From the NCBI GenBank assembly GCA_910577225.1, contig CAJTMV010000003.1:149059-195128 (forward strand): 46,070 nucleotides of DNA, read 5' to 3'. How positions within the stretch are numbered: position 1 is the stretch's first letter; each line of letters begins with the position of its first letter. Both the position numbers and the translations under genes were made by a program. This document shows positions 8,477 to 17,246 of this stretch, piece after piece. Source of the DNA: an uncultured Eubacterium sp. GTDB taxonomy: Bacteria; Bacillota; Clostridia; Lachnospirales; Lachnospiraceae. The notes under the pieces were generated by a model. That model was not told the origin of the DNA and ran no database searches. It saw only the letters and a program-made list of their open reading frames with translations.

Positions 8477-9233
8477 GTGTCTGTCCACCTCCTATCGCAG
8501 TCAGGACGTTTATGATTTTTTCAAAAAAAGTTCGCCGACTGTCGTTTCCTCTGCGCAGTTCTGTAAATATTTCGCCGTCCTGTAAAAATAAAATCCGTTC
8601 GGCATAGCTGGCTGTAAAAGCGTCGTGTGTAACCATCAGAATCGTTGCGCGCAGTTCCTGATGGATGCGCTGCATTGTGGAGAGCAGCATTTGTGAAGAG
8701 CGGCTGTCAAGCGCTCCGGTTGGCTCATCCGCCAGCAGCAGCTTTGGCTCATGAATCATGGCGCGGGCACAGGCACATCTTTGTTTTTGTCCTCCGGATA
8801 CCTGGTATGGATATTTGCTTAAAATATCACTGATATTCAGGGTAGCTGCGATCGCTGCGACACGCGGTTCCACGTTTTTGGCAGGTACTTTGTTGATGGC
8901 CAGCGTCAGCGCGATGTTTTCAGAAATGGTGAGTGTATCCAGCAGATGAAAGTCCTGGAAAATAAAACCCAGATGTTCTCTGCGGAAACGGGCCAGAGCT
9001 GTGGGCTTTAACTGCGTAATGTCGCGGCCGTCCAGCCAGATATGGCCGGCGCTTACCGTGTCGATGGTAGAGATGCAGTTTAAAAGCGTCGTCTTGCCGG
9101 AGCCGGATGCTCCCATAATACCGACAAATTCACCCTGATCGACAGAAAAACTGATGTCCCGGATCGCTTTTGTGATCATGCCTTCCCTGCCGTAATATTT
9201 CTGGATATGTTCCAGTGTCAGAATTGTATGCAT
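8454..9233 (-). CDS. ABC transporter ATP-binding protein, BceA type
   Basis: A 259-residue ATPase. Walker A is GASGSGKTT, the signature is VSGGQKQR, and Walker B is LLLADEPTGALD, all in the MacB/BceA class that pairs with FtsX-like permeases. It has a roughly 30-residue C-terminal extension after the usual domain end. It lies directly upstream of, and overlaps, its permease. A separate promoter region with a perfect BceR-like palindrome precedes it, so it is probably induced by the two-component system encoded just upstream. Confidence 0.93.
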   Translation of the reverse strand: MHTILTLEHIQKYYGREGMITKAIRDISFSVDQGEFVGIMGASGSGKTTLLNCISTIDTVSAGHIWLDGRDITQLKPTALARFRREHLGFIFQDFHLLDTLTISENIALTLAINKVPAKNVEPRVAAIAATLNISDILSKYPYQVSGGQKQRCACARAMIHEPKLLLADEPTGALDSRSSQMLLSTMQRIHQELRATILMVTHDAFTASYAERILFLQDGEIFTELRRGNDSRRTFFEKIINVLTAIGGGQTHVSETDD

Positions 9234-9270
9234 AGTCAGCCTCCTTATAACTTCGATTGCATTTGAGAAG

Positions 9271-9276
9271 ATTATA
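9271..9276 (-). promoter_or_regulatory. -10 box of the BceAB-type transporter promoter
   Basis: TATAAT on the minus strand, 38 bases before the ATPase start. No good -35 box lies 17 bases upstream (TACCAA), which fits a promoter that depends on an activator bound at the palindrome at 9317-9338. Confidence 0.55.
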
Positions 9277-9316
9277 GACGAAGCAAGTGAAAGTTGGTAT
9301 ACAGATTTCTTACGAA

Positions 9317-9338
9317 GTTCTTACAATATTGTAAGAAC
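9317..9338. promoter_or_regulatory. BceR-like operator palindrome
   Basis: A perfect 22-base palindrome with arms GTTCTTAC and GTAAGAAC around AATATT. Its core TTACA-N4-TGTAA matches the binding pattern known for BceR-type response regulators. It lies in the gap between the kinase gene and the ATPase gene, upstream of the transporter -10 box. Confidence 0.75.
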
Positions 9339-9385
9339 AGCTGCCGGTCTGGAAGAACCGACAGAGAACTGTTCGTATGACAGGA

Positions 9386-10399
9386 TCAGGGGCATATTTC
9401 CGATACAAAATCATTGATGTGAAAAGATAGGACGACGGTTGTTCCGGCAGTGTCTGAATCAGCGCGCAGCCCGATCCCCAGTTTATCGCAAAGCCGTTTG
9501 CACAGATATAGTCCGATGCCGGTAGAGCTTTTGACAATCCTTCCGTTATGTCCGGTAAATCCTTTTTCAAAAATACGTGGCAGATCGCACGCTGGTATGC
9601 CGATGCCATTGTCCCTGACGGACAAATGGATATAATCCTTTGCATTTACAGTGGAAAAATGCAGCTGTGGATGATTCGGCGTGTATTTTATAGCGTTGCT
9701 TATCAGCTGATTTAATATAAACCGTATCCATTTATCATCTGTATACACAGGAGATTCCATTGGATCGACGGTTACGACTGCCTGGCTTTGACGAAGCAGA
9801 TATTTGTTGTCGGCAATGGCGTCATGTACGACGGTATCCAGCCGAATTTCCCGAATCAGATAATCTTTCTGCGCATGGCTGCTGCGGGCATAGTACAGAG
9901 TCTGTTCGGTATAACGGCTGACGTTTTCCAGCTCTGTCAGCAGCTCGCGGGTGAAATCAGACCGGTTATTTTCACAGAGCAGATGCATCGCGGTAATCGG
10001 CGTCCGGATCTCATGAATCCATTGTTCGATATACTCCTGGTATGCTTTCTGGGCGCGGCCGGATTGTTCGATTTTTTCCAGCATGGATGCCTCTGCCAGT
10101 TTCAAAATCTGGTAAAAAACCTGTTCTTCAGCTTTTTCTGGCACAGGCATAAGCTCAGCGATTAAATATCGTTCGTCCAGCTGCTCCGTCAGAAATAATA
10201 ACTGATTCAGCCGTTTTTTCCGACTGAAAAACGCGGCGGTCAGATAACAAACCACAACGACGAGCCAGAGGGCGGCAAGAAACACAATGCCCGACAACGT
10301 ACAGTTATTTGCGATAAGAAACAAGGATACGCCAAGAATACCGCATAAATGCAGTAAAAGAATCGGAAGCTGATTTTTTACGTATTGTTTTCCATTCAT
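9386..10399 (-). CDS. Intramembrane-sensing histidine kinase, BceS type
   Basis: A 337-residue kinase. Two membrane helices (about 11-30 and 37-57) are joined by a very short loop, so there is no extracellular sensor domain; such kinases read the state of their partner BceAB transporter. The H-box QWIHEIRTP has His129, the N-box is LNQLISNAIKYTPN, and the ATP lid is DNGIGIPACDLPRIFEKGF. The gene is 16 bases downstream of the response regulator and upstream of the transporter genes. AGGAG precedes the start. Confidence 0.93.
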   Translation of the reverse strand: MNGKQYVKNQLPILLLHLCGILGVSLFLIANNCTLSGIVFLAALWLVVVVCYLTAAFFSRKKRLNQLLFLTEQLDERYLIAELMPVPEKAEEQVFYQILKLAEASMLEKIEQSGRAQKAYQEYIEQWIHEIRTPITAMHLLCENNRSDFTRELLTELENVSRYTEQTLYYARSSHAQKDYLIREIRLDTVVHDAIADNKYLLRQSQAVVTVDPMESPVYTDDKWIRFILNQLISNAIKYTPNHPQLHFSTVNAKDYIHLSVRDNGIGIPACDLPRIFEKGFTGHNGRIVKSSTGIGLYLCKRLCDKLGIGLRADSDTAGTTVVLSFHINDFVSEICP

Positions 10400-10415
10400 G
10401 ATCGAATCTCCTGAT

Positions 10416-11084
10416 TTAAATCAGATATCCCTGCCGGTGTTTTGTGAGGATAAAATCGGTAAGGCCGAGCATTTTCAGCTTGTTGCGAATGCGGGTGATA
10501 TTGACGCTTAAGGCATTATCGTCCACATAGATCTGCTGATCCCATAAAAAATCTACGATATCGCTGCGGGAACAGATTTTTCCGGCATGGGTAAACAGAT
10601 AGTAAAGAATTTTTAACTCATTTTTAGTCAGATCTGCAGTTTTGCCATCGTATGTGAGCTGGCTGCATTCCGGATGGAGCACGGCGCCGCTCCATGACAG
10701 CATTTCCGGCTGTCTTTGCGTACGGGAACGCCTTAACAGAGCGTTTATTCTGGCGAGCAGTATGGCAGTGTTGTAAGGCTTTGTAATAAATGCGTCTCCG
10801 CCAGAGAGGATGCTGCTTAGTTCGTCCATATCGGTGTTACAGGCAGTTACAAAAATAACAGGCGAATCACAAAACGAGCGGATCTGTGAGCAGACCGCAA
10901 AACCGTCGTTTCCCGGCAGTCGGATATCCAGAAGAATCAGGTCTGGGGTAAATGATCGGGTTTGTTCCATAATTCTGGTAAAATCTGTGACACCGGCAGC
11001 TTCATAGCCGTTTGCGGTCAGCAAATGTGTCAGCTGGCTGAGTATAGAGGGATCGTCTTCTATAATTAGTATTTTCGGCTTCAT
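10416..11084 (-). CDS. OmpR/PhoB-family response regulator, BceR type
   Basis: A 222-residue regulator with an N-terminal receiver domain (acidic pocket ED at 9-10, phospho-acceptor Asp53 in LLDIRLPG, Lys in TKPYN) and a C-terminal winged-helix DNA-binding domain (LTKNELKILYYLF through VNITRIRNKLK). The frame stays open upstream to 11240, but the start at 11084 has AGGAGAT in front and begins exactly at the receiver domain. It is the first gene of the minus-strand unit and presumably binds the palindrome at 9317-9338. Confidence 0.94.
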   Translation of the reverse strand: MKPKILIIEDDPSILSQLTHLLTANGYEAAGVTDFTRIMEQTRSFTPDLILLDIRLPGNDGFAVCSQIRSFCDSPVIFVTACNTDMDELSSILSGGDAFITKPYNTAILLARINALLRRSRTQRQPEMLSWSGAVLHPECSQLTYDGKTADLTKNELKILYYLFTHAGKICSRSDIVDFLWDQQIYVDDNALSVNITRIRNKLKMLGLTDFILTKHRQGYLI

Positions 11085-11124
11085 AAAGATCTCCTGCTTT
11101 GTTGGATGATGGGCGTTTGAGAAT

Positions 11125-11153
11125 ATATTAGTGAAAATGGGAACAGATGTCAA
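11125..11153 (-). promoter_or_regulatory. Promoter of the response regulator/kinase genes
   Basis: On the minus strand TTGACA (11153-11148), a 17-base spacer and TAATAT (11130-11125), 41 bases before the start codon. It lies back to back with the promoter of the Rpn gene. Confidence 0.75.
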
Positions 11154-11189
11154 GAAAGGAATGAGGAAAAGAAATTTTTCACAGATTGG

Positions 11190-11218
11190 TTGACATGTGC
11201 GCAAAAACGTAGTATGAT
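11190..11218 (+). promoter_or_regulatory. Promoter of the Rpn-family gene
   Basis: TTGACA (11190-11195), a 17-base spacer and TATGAT (11213-11218), with AGAGGTG and the start at 11241 downstream. Confidence 0.75.
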
Positions 11219-11240
11219 ATGACCAGAAAGAGGTGTACAT

Positions 11241-12170
11241 ATGGACGCATTAGAGAATAAAATTACGCTTGACATACCAGAAGATCAGCAGTGGGAAAAT
11301 CTAAAGATTTCAAATGATTTTATATTTGCTAAAGTAATGCGAAATCCGAAGCTATGCAAAGGGATACTGGAACGGTTACTGGAAATTGCGGTCGATTCTA
11401 TCGGGTATCCGGAAGAACAAAAAGTGATCGATATTACAAAAGACAGCAAAAGCGTGCGACTGGATGTGTATCTTCTGGATGAAAAAGGAACCGTATACAA
11501 TATAGAGATTCAGACGACAGAAAATCGAAATCTGCCGAAGAGAACACGGTATTATCAGGGGATGATCGATCTGAACTCTATAGAAAAAGGGATCGATTAT
11601 CAGGAACTGCCGCAAAGTTATGTGATTTTTATCTGTACCTTTGACCCGTTTGGCAAACAGCGCTGGAAGTATACGTTTGAAAATAAAAGCGCCGAGGATT
11701 CTGTAACAGGATTAGAGGATGGAACGGCGAAAATCTTTTTTAATACGAAGGGGTTAACGGGCGGAATAGGCAAAGACGCGCAAAATATACTGACATATAT
11801 AGAAAATAATTCTGTCAGCGATCGGTTTACGGAATCGATCGCGCAGGAAGTTCAAAAAATCAAAGAAAACAGGGAATGGAGAGTGGAATATATGACGCTG
11901 CTGATGAAGGAACAGGAAAAATATAGAGAAGGAATGAAAAGGGGAATGGCAGAAGGAATGGAAAAGGGAATGGCAGAAGGAATGGAAAAGGGAATGGCAG
12001 AAGGAAGAAAAAGAGGGATTATAGAAGGAGAAGCAAAAGGCATCATATCTACATTACTGAATCTCGGATATGGAAATGACGCAATTCTGGCTCAGCTGCG
12101 AACGAAACCCGATATGGAGGGCAGTCAGGCGGAAAATTATCTGAAAAGATATTATGAAGGAAGTCTGTGA
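11241..12170 (+). CDS. Rpn-family recombination-promoting nuclease/putative transposase
   Basis: A 309-residue PD-(D/E)XK-fold protein of the Rpn group, often annotated as transposase but shown in E. coli for RpnA to be a nuclease that raises recombination. The N-terminal LKISNDFIFAKVM block is characteristic. The catalytic core is SVRLDVYLLDE (Asp75) followed by NIEIQ (Glu89, Gln91). From about residue 232 comes a repeated Gly-Met-Ala-Glu-Gly-Met-Glu-Lys tract, encoded by nearly identical 24-base units (about 11943-12010), followed by GLGYG-type C-terminal residues. Similar E/G/K repeat linkers are common in this family and may be sites of phase or length variation. It has its own promoter and terminator. 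Confidence 0.88.
   Translation: MDALENKITLDIPEDQQWENLKISNDFIFAKVMRNPKLCKGILERLLEIAVDSIGYPEEQKVIDITKDSKSVRLDVYLLDEKGTVYNIEIQTTENRNLPKRTRYYQGMIDLNSIEKGIDYQELPQSYVIFICTFDPFGKQRWKYTFENKSAEDSVTGLEDGTAKIFFNTKGLTGGIGKDAQNILTYIENNSVSDRFTESIAQEVQKIKENREWRVEYMTLLMKEQEKYREGMKRGMAEGMEKGMAEGMEKGMAEGRKRGIIEGEAKGIISTLLNLGYGNDAILAQLRTKPDMEGSQAENYLKRYYEGSL
11943..12010 (+). repeat. Coding minisatellite, 24-base units
   Basis: Nearly identical units reading GGAATGGCAGAAGGAATGG plus AAAAG, about 2.7 copies, inside the Rpn-family gene. Each encodes GMAEGMEK, so copy changes would keep the reading frame. Confidence 0.85.
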
Positions 12171-12217
12171 CATAAGATATTTCGCTATTAGAAGCGAAGA
12201 GAGAATCATTATTATGG

Positions 12218-12262
12218 AAGTGTAAAGCATGCGATATCATTCAGCTGCTTTACACTTTTTTA
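12218..12262 (+). terminator. Intrinsic terminator after the Rpn gene
   Basis: AAGTGTAAAGC (12218-12228) pairs with GCTTTACACTT (12247-12257) across an 18-base loop, followed by a run of T. Confidence 0.8.
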
Positions 12263-12436
12263 TATTTCAGAGTATAAGTTTTTCAAATTAATGTATTTAT
12301 AATCTAAACGCATTATGATAAGAAAATCCTGCAGGTTTTATTTTGTAACGGGTCCGATCTGTTCACAAGGCACGATCTGTTTGCGATCAGGTAAAAGTTT
12401 GCAGAATCCATATACTTTGAAAGAGAGAAGAAAATC

Positions 12437-13933
12437 ATGTTGTTTCATTCGCTGAAGTTTTTAATATTTTTTCCAATTGTCGTACTTATTTATTTTATCA
12501 TTCCTGGAAAATTAAAAACGTTCTGGCTGCTTTTGGCCAGTTACTATTTTTATATGAGCTGGAATGTGAAGCATACGCTTTTGATAGCCTGTTCTACGAT
12601 TGTGACATGGGTGGGCGGGCTGCTGCTGGGCAGATGCAGAACGAGAGGAAGATCGGCGAAAGCGATTTTAGTAATTGGGATATTCATTAATCTTGGTATT
12701 TTGGCGTTTTTTAAGTATTTTGATTTTATGATTGGGAATCTGAATGCGGTGCTCGTAAAAACAGGATTTGCACCCGTACGCAAACCGTTTGATTTTATAC
12801 TTCCAGTGGGGATTTCGTTTTATACATTTCAGGCGCTTGGCTATATGATAGACATTTATCGAAGAGATATCGAGCCGGAAACAAACCTGATTCGCTACGC
12901 GCTGTTTGTATCCTTTTTTCCGCAGCTGGTTGCGGGGCCGATCGAACGGTCCAAAAATCTGCTTGGTCAGATTCGCGCAATCCGGGACATGCGTTTCAAA
13001 AAAATGTTTGACTACGAACGAATTGCTGAAGGACTGGTGCTGATGCTATGGGGGTTTTTCCAAAAGCTGGTCATTGCGGACAGGCTCTGCATCGTAGCAG
13101 ATCAGGTATACGGCTCCTGGTATTTTTATGGAACAGTGGAGCTGATTGTTGCGACAGCGGCGTTTTCCATTCAGATTTACTGTGATTTTGCCAGTTATTC
13201 TACAATTGCGATGGGTGCGGCAAAGGTGATGGGATTTACTCTGATGGAAAATTTTCGTACGCCGTATTTTTCAAAAAGTATCCGGGAGTTTTGGCGCAGA
13301 TGGCATATCTCTCTGAGTACCTGGTTTAAAGATTACCTGTATATTCCATTGGGCGGCAGCCGCTGCGGAGCCGTACGCAGATATCTGAATCTGATCGTTA
13401 CGTTTCTTGTCAGCGGACTCTGGCACGGCGCAAGCTGGCATTATGTCTGCTGGGGTGCGATTCATGGCATTTATCAGACCGTTGGAATGATGACGGAAGG
13501 GGTTCGAAGGAGGCTGAGAAAAAAGGCTGGCGTCGATGTCCGGGCATTTGGTTATCGGGCCGGACAGATCGCAGTGACATATGTGCTGACGCTGTTTGCA
13601 TTGATTTTTTTTCGTTCCGAATCGTTACATAGCGCGGCTGGCTTTGTAAAAAGGATAGTTACAAAGCCGGATCTTTGGGCGATTACAGACGGCACGCTCG
13701 GAGAACTGGGACTGGGATATGCGGAATGGCTGATTCTGGCCGTCGCGCTGCTGATCCTGCTGCTTGTCAGCCTGATCAGAGAATATAAAAATGAAACGCT
13801 GGATCTGTTTTTGTCAAGACAAAGCATCTGGTTTCGCTGGCTTGTGATTGTGATTTTGTTTTCGTTTATTTTTTTGTTTGGGATGTATGGACCGGATTAT
13901 GATGAAAGTCAGTTTATTTATTTTCAATTTTAG
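12437..13933 (+). CDS. MBOAT-family O-acyltransferase (AlgI/DltB-like)
   Basis: A 498-residue polytopic membrane acyltransferase. Family hallmarks are FFPQLVAGPIER, FWRRWHISLSTWFKDYLYIPLGG and the invariant active-site histidine His330 in LWHGASWHY. Such proteins move acyl groups across the membrane onto extracellular polymers. The next gene is a secreted-type SGNH protein, the usual AlgI/AlgJ-like pairing for O-acetylation of a polysaccharide. There are no dltA, dltC or dltD genes here, so D-alanylation of teichoic acid is less likely. The acceptor polymer is unknown. Confidence 0.92.
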   Translation: MLFHSLKFLIFFPIVVLIYFIIPGKLKTFWLLLASYYFYMSWNVKHTLLIACSTIVTWVGGLLLGRCRTRGRSAKAILVIGIFINLGILAFFKYFDFMIGNLNAVLVKTGFAPVRKPFDFILPVGISFYTFQALGYMIDIYRRDIEPETNLIRYALFVSFFPQLVAGPIERSKNLLGQIRAIRDMRFKKMFDYERIAEGLVLMLWGFFQKLVIADRLCIVADQVYGSWYFYGTVELIVATAAFSIQIYCDFASYSTIAMGAAKVMGFTLMENFRTPYFSKSIREFWRRWHISLSTWFKDYLYIPLGGSRCGAVRRYLNLIVTFLVSGLWHGASWHYVCWGAIHGIYQTVGMMTEGVRRRLRKKAGVDVRAFGYRAGQIAVTYVLTLFALIFFRSESLHSAAGFVKRIVTKPDLWAITDGTLGELGLGYAEWLILAVALLILLLVSLIREYKNETLDLFLSRQSIWFRWLVIVILFSFIFLFGMYGPDYDESQFIYFQF

Positions 13934-14011
13934 CGGATGATTCCCGGAGAACGCGATCGGGATGGTCAGAAAGCCGGGGGACAGACTACGTAGTATGATG
14001 AGGTGCAGTTT

Positions 14012-15394
14012 ATGAAAAAATTATTCAAAACAATGTTGTTTTTATCCTTACTGGCAGGCGTCAGTATAATATTAAATGATGTTACGCTAAACCGCAGGAG
14101 CGAGGGATGCATCCAGCTGGCGGATTTTTATGAACTGGAAGAAGATCAGGTCGATGTACTTTGTATCGGAAGCAGTCATGTTTATTATGGAATCAATACG
14201 TGTCTGCTGTATGATCGTTATGGGATTGCCAGCTATCTGCTTGCATCGCCGGGACAGCCGGTATGGATTAGTTATTATTTACTGGAAGAAGCGTTAAAAA
14301 CGCAGCATCCAAGGCTGACGGTACTCGATATTGGTACGATGTACCGCAAAGAGGATGATTTTGGCGCATATTCCTTTGAAACGCTTATTAGTATGAAGCC
14401 TTCCCGGACGAAATGGAACGCGATTGCAGCAGTGAACCAGTATGGGGAAATACTGGATGCACCGGGAGCGTTTTTCTCATTTCCATATTATCATACCCGT
14501 TCTTTTACACTGACGAGCGAGGATTTTAACAATACGGACGAGATTCGATATCTGGGATACAAGCCTGATTTTACACGTATTTCGGAAAAAGAGCTGGCGA
14601 AGTGGGAAAAAGAACAGGACAGGGAGCTCGATGAAAGTCCGGTCTGCGGAGAAGAAAGTACGATCACAGAGCGGACAGAACACTATTTACGAAAATTTAT
14701 CGAATTGTGCCAGGAGAAAAAGATTCCCCTGCTGCTTGTCAACGCTCCTTTTGCCAATCAGGTGGAAGAAAAACGAAATGCGGATGCTTATATTCAGACG
14801 ATTGCAGAAGAATATGACGTTCCGCTGATAGAAGGCAACAAATATAAAGAAGAAATGCAGATCGATTTTGCGGAGGATTTGCTGGATGCGTCGCATTTGA
14901 ATTATTTCGGCAGCGTAAAATATACGAATTATCTGGCAGACTGGATGAAAGGAAATATTATTCTGCCGGATTGCCGGAATGATACACAATATGATACCTG
15001 GGCACAAACGAGCGAATTGTTCCAAAGGCAGGAGCTGAACGCAAGAATGCTGCAGGAAATCCAGTCAAAAGACGATTATCTGGAAACGCTGAAACAGCAG
15101 CCGGACAGGGTAACGGCCATCTGCTGGCAGCAGAATCAAAAGCTGCAAATCTGGAATTCCGGAAAATGTGTGTTTCAGGAATCATCTGACCGCGATTACT
15201 TTAAGCATCTGAATCTTGGAACGTCAGATCTGGCGGTCAGATGTACGGATGGCAGGACGACCGTATTGCTGGATCAGCAAAAGTACTCGTTTGTAGAAGA
15301 AGGAATAAATATCCTTGTTTATGACCAGATCGCCGGACGGGTCATCGATGGCGTCGGGTTTGAGGAAAACGGGCGAATGGAAGCGGTTCGGTAA
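14012..15394 (+). CDS. SGNH-hydrolase-like partner of the MBOAT acyltransferase
   Basis: A 460-residue protein with an N-terminal signal-anchor (residues 5-22), so the bulk lies outside the membrane. The SGNH fold shows as VLCIGSSHVYYG (nucleophile candidate Ser54 or Ser55, in place of GDS) and DASHLNYFG with the Asp292/His295 pair near the C-terminal end of the domain. About 150 further residues follow, beta-rich and unrecognised. It lies 78 bases after the MBOAT gene and very probably completes transfer of the acyl group to the polymer. The start at 14012 is taken because TGAGGTG lies six bases upstream; an in-frame GTG at 14003 overlaps that site. Confidence 0.85.
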   Translation: MKKLFKTMLFLSLLAGVSIILNDVTLNRRSEGCIQLADFYELEEDQVDVLCIGSSHVYYGINTCLLYDRYGIASYLLASPGQPVWISYYLLEEALKTQHPRLTVLDIGTMYRKEDDFGAYSFETLISMKPSRTKWNAIAAVNQYGEILDAPGAFFSFPYYHTRSFTLTSEDFNNTDEIRYLGYKPDFTRISEKELAKWEKEQDRELDESPVCGEESTITERTEHYLRKFIELCQEKKIPLLLVNAPFANQVEEKRNADAYIQTIAEEYDVPLIEGNKYKEEMQIDFAEDLLDASHLNYFGSVKYTNYLADWMKGNIILPDCRNDTQYDTWAQTSELFQRQELNARMLQEIQSKDDYLETLKQQPDRVTAICWQQNQKLQIWNSGKCVFQESSDRDYFKHLNLGTSDLAVRCTDGRTTVLLDQQKYSFVEEGINILVYDQIAGRVIDGVGFEENGRMEAVR

Positions 15395-15447
15395 TGAAAG
15401 GGCAGATTTTTTACGATACGCCGTTTCAGCGGATAACAGGAAGGGAC

Positions 15448-16248
15448 TTATATAAGCGCGTTTAGTGATTCATAAGTAAAATTTGCCGCAGCCCGTTTCA
15501 GGAATACCCAGGCCAGTACCGCACACAGAATACCAAGACCAAGCAGTATTCGGGAATTAATTAAAAATATGCCGCCGAACTGACTCACACATAAAAGAAT
15601 TATAGGAAGTATTAAAAAAACGGCTCCCTGCTGCGCGTCTTCCACACTCTGCGCTTTTGCTGAAGTACGTACCATAAGCGTAATCGCAATTACAGACAAT
15701 GACGGAGCCAGAAGCAGCAGAATGAGCAGCCACTGCGTACCGGGCAGAATGAAAGTGCCTGTAGTCAGATATAGTTCCGTCTCCAGTACGATCAGCATTA
15801 GGAAAAAAGAGATCGCGGAGACGGACATGCTCAGCAGAAACGATGCGGCTGTTTTTGCCTGGAAGAGCCGTTTTAAAGAGAGCGGACTGTACAGCAGTGT
15901 TTCCAGTGTCTGTTTTTCTTTCTCGCCGACAAAGGAAGAGGCAGACATAATCGTCGACGCCATAATCGGAATAATCAGAAAAAAGAGAGGCAGCATATAA
16001 TTCAGCATCAGTCTGGTCAGAGTCTCCGTCAGACTGCTTCCCAGCTCTGAGACCGGCATGAGTTTCAGTAGTTTTGCGTATTTGACGGTCTCTTCCTGCG
16101 GGATAAAATGGGAGGAAACAATCATCACTGTCGGCAGCAGAACCGTTAATACGAGCGGAACGGCAAGCAGACTGAGAAACATTGTTTTGGTAGAAACGAC
16201 TTTGTCAAGGTCTTTTTTTATAATGGCTGTGAATTCGTATTTTATCAT
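15448..16248 (-). CDS. ABC-2 type transporter permease (NatB-like)
   Basis: A 266-residue permease with about six membrane helices, beginning with a cytoplasmic stretch (KYEFTAIIKKDLDKVVSTK) typical of ABC-2/NatB proteins. A conserved segment FVGEKEKQTLETLLYSPLS lies between helices two and three. It overlaps its ATPase gene by four bases (ATGA at 16245-16248), so the two are coupled. NatAB-like exporters handle sodium or cell-envelope-stress compounds; the substrate here is not evident. Confidence 0.9.
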   Translation of the reverse strand: MIKYEFTAIIKKDLDKVVSTKTMFLSLLAVPLVLTVLLPTVMIVSSHFIPQEETVKYAKLLKLMPVSELGSSLTETLTRLMLNYMLPLFFLIIPIMASTIMSASSFVGEKEKQTLETLLYSPLSLKRLFQAKTAASFLLSMSVSAISFFLMLIVLETELYLTTGTFILPGTQWLLILLLLAPSLSVIAITLMVRTSAKAQSVEDAQQGAVFLILPIILLCVSQFGGIFLINSRILLGLGILCAVLAWVFLKRAAANFTYESLNALI

Positions 16249-17246
16249 GCATGCTCCTTTCGGGTTTCGGTCAGTCTGAAATACAGATCTTCCAGGGATG
16301 GAAGGCTGGCAGAAATATGGTACAGTTCGCCGCCGTTTGTCACAATGCTGCGGACAATTTGCGGAATTTCAGTTTCGCGGCGGACGGTGATCTGATATTC
16401 GGATGTTCCGACAGGTGTGGCATTCAGACCGGCAGGCAGATTGTCAGCTCTGATTTTTACCGTAATATCGGAGCAGACCTGTGCCCGCAGTTCGTCCAGC
16501 GTTCCCTGCGCAAGCAGCTGTCCATGATTCATCAGACCGTAACGGGTACAGATTTCCTGTGCGTAACGCAGCTGATGCGTACAGTAAAAGACGGTAATGC
16601 CGTTTTCTTTTGCCAGATGGCAGATGATGGAATGAACATTCTGCGCGCTTTTTGGGTCAAGGCCCGAGGTCGGTTCATCCAGAAACAGGATCTGTGGCTG
16701 GTGAAGCATTGCGCGTGCAAGAGAAAGACGTTTGCGCATGCCGGTCGAATAAGCGGCAGTTTTTTTATTGGCGGCATCTGATAATTCCAGCTGTTCCAGG
16801 AGGGACAGGCTGCGGGATTTGCTTTCCGCAGGACTTAGGCCGAACAGGGAGCCGTAAAAAATAAGATTCTGGATGCCGGTCAGATGATCGTACATTTGTG
16901 CGTGTTCGGTAACGACGCCAGAAATTGCATGTGTTTTTTCCGGATCTTTGGCAGGATCGATTCCAAATACCCGACAGCTGCCGGCGGTCGGTGTCAGAAT
17001 GCCGTTGAGCAGTTTGATCGTGGTCGTTTTTCCGGCTCCGTTCGGGCCTAAAAACCCGAAGATTTCTCCCGGAGCCAGCTGAATCCGGATGTGGTCGACA
17101 GCTTTTTTGCCGTCCGGAAAGGTTTTGGATAGTTCGTTTAATTCTACAGCGTTCCCAGCAGATTCTGATTCGGCAAATTTTAGTGTTTCAGGTTTTAATG
17201 TTTCAGATGTTATGGCTTCTGTTTTTTTCATAGTCGCTTGTTTCAT
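16245..17246 (-). CDS. ABC transporter ATP-binding protein (NatA-like)
   Basis: A 333-residue ATPase: Walker A GPNGAGKTT, signature YSTGMRKRLSLARAML, Walker B ILFLDEPTSGLDP and the switch His in FYCTHQ. A C-terminal domain of about 90 residues follows, as in DrrA/NatA-type exporters. About 35 residues before the domain are low-complexity (SETLKPETLKFAES). The start at 17246 follows AAGGAAA; it overlaps the regulator gene by 44 bases. Regulator, ATPase and permease form one operon. Confidence 0.92.
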   Translation of the reverse strand: MKQATMKKTEAITSETLKPETLKFAESESAGNAVELNELSKTFPDGKKAVDHIRIQLAPGEIFGFLGPNGAGKTTTIKLLNGILTPTAGSCRVFGIDPAKDPEKTHAISGVVTEHAQMYDHLTGIQNLIFYGSLFGLSPAESKSRSLSLLEQLELSDAANKKTAAYSTGMRKRLSLARAMLHQPQILFLDEPTSGLDPKSAQNVHSIICHLAKENGITVFYCTHQLRYAQEICTRYGLMNHGQLLAQGTLDELRAQVCSDITVKIRADNLPAGLNATPVGTSEYQITVRRETEIPQIVRSIVTNGGELYHISASLPSLEDLYFRLTETRKEHA

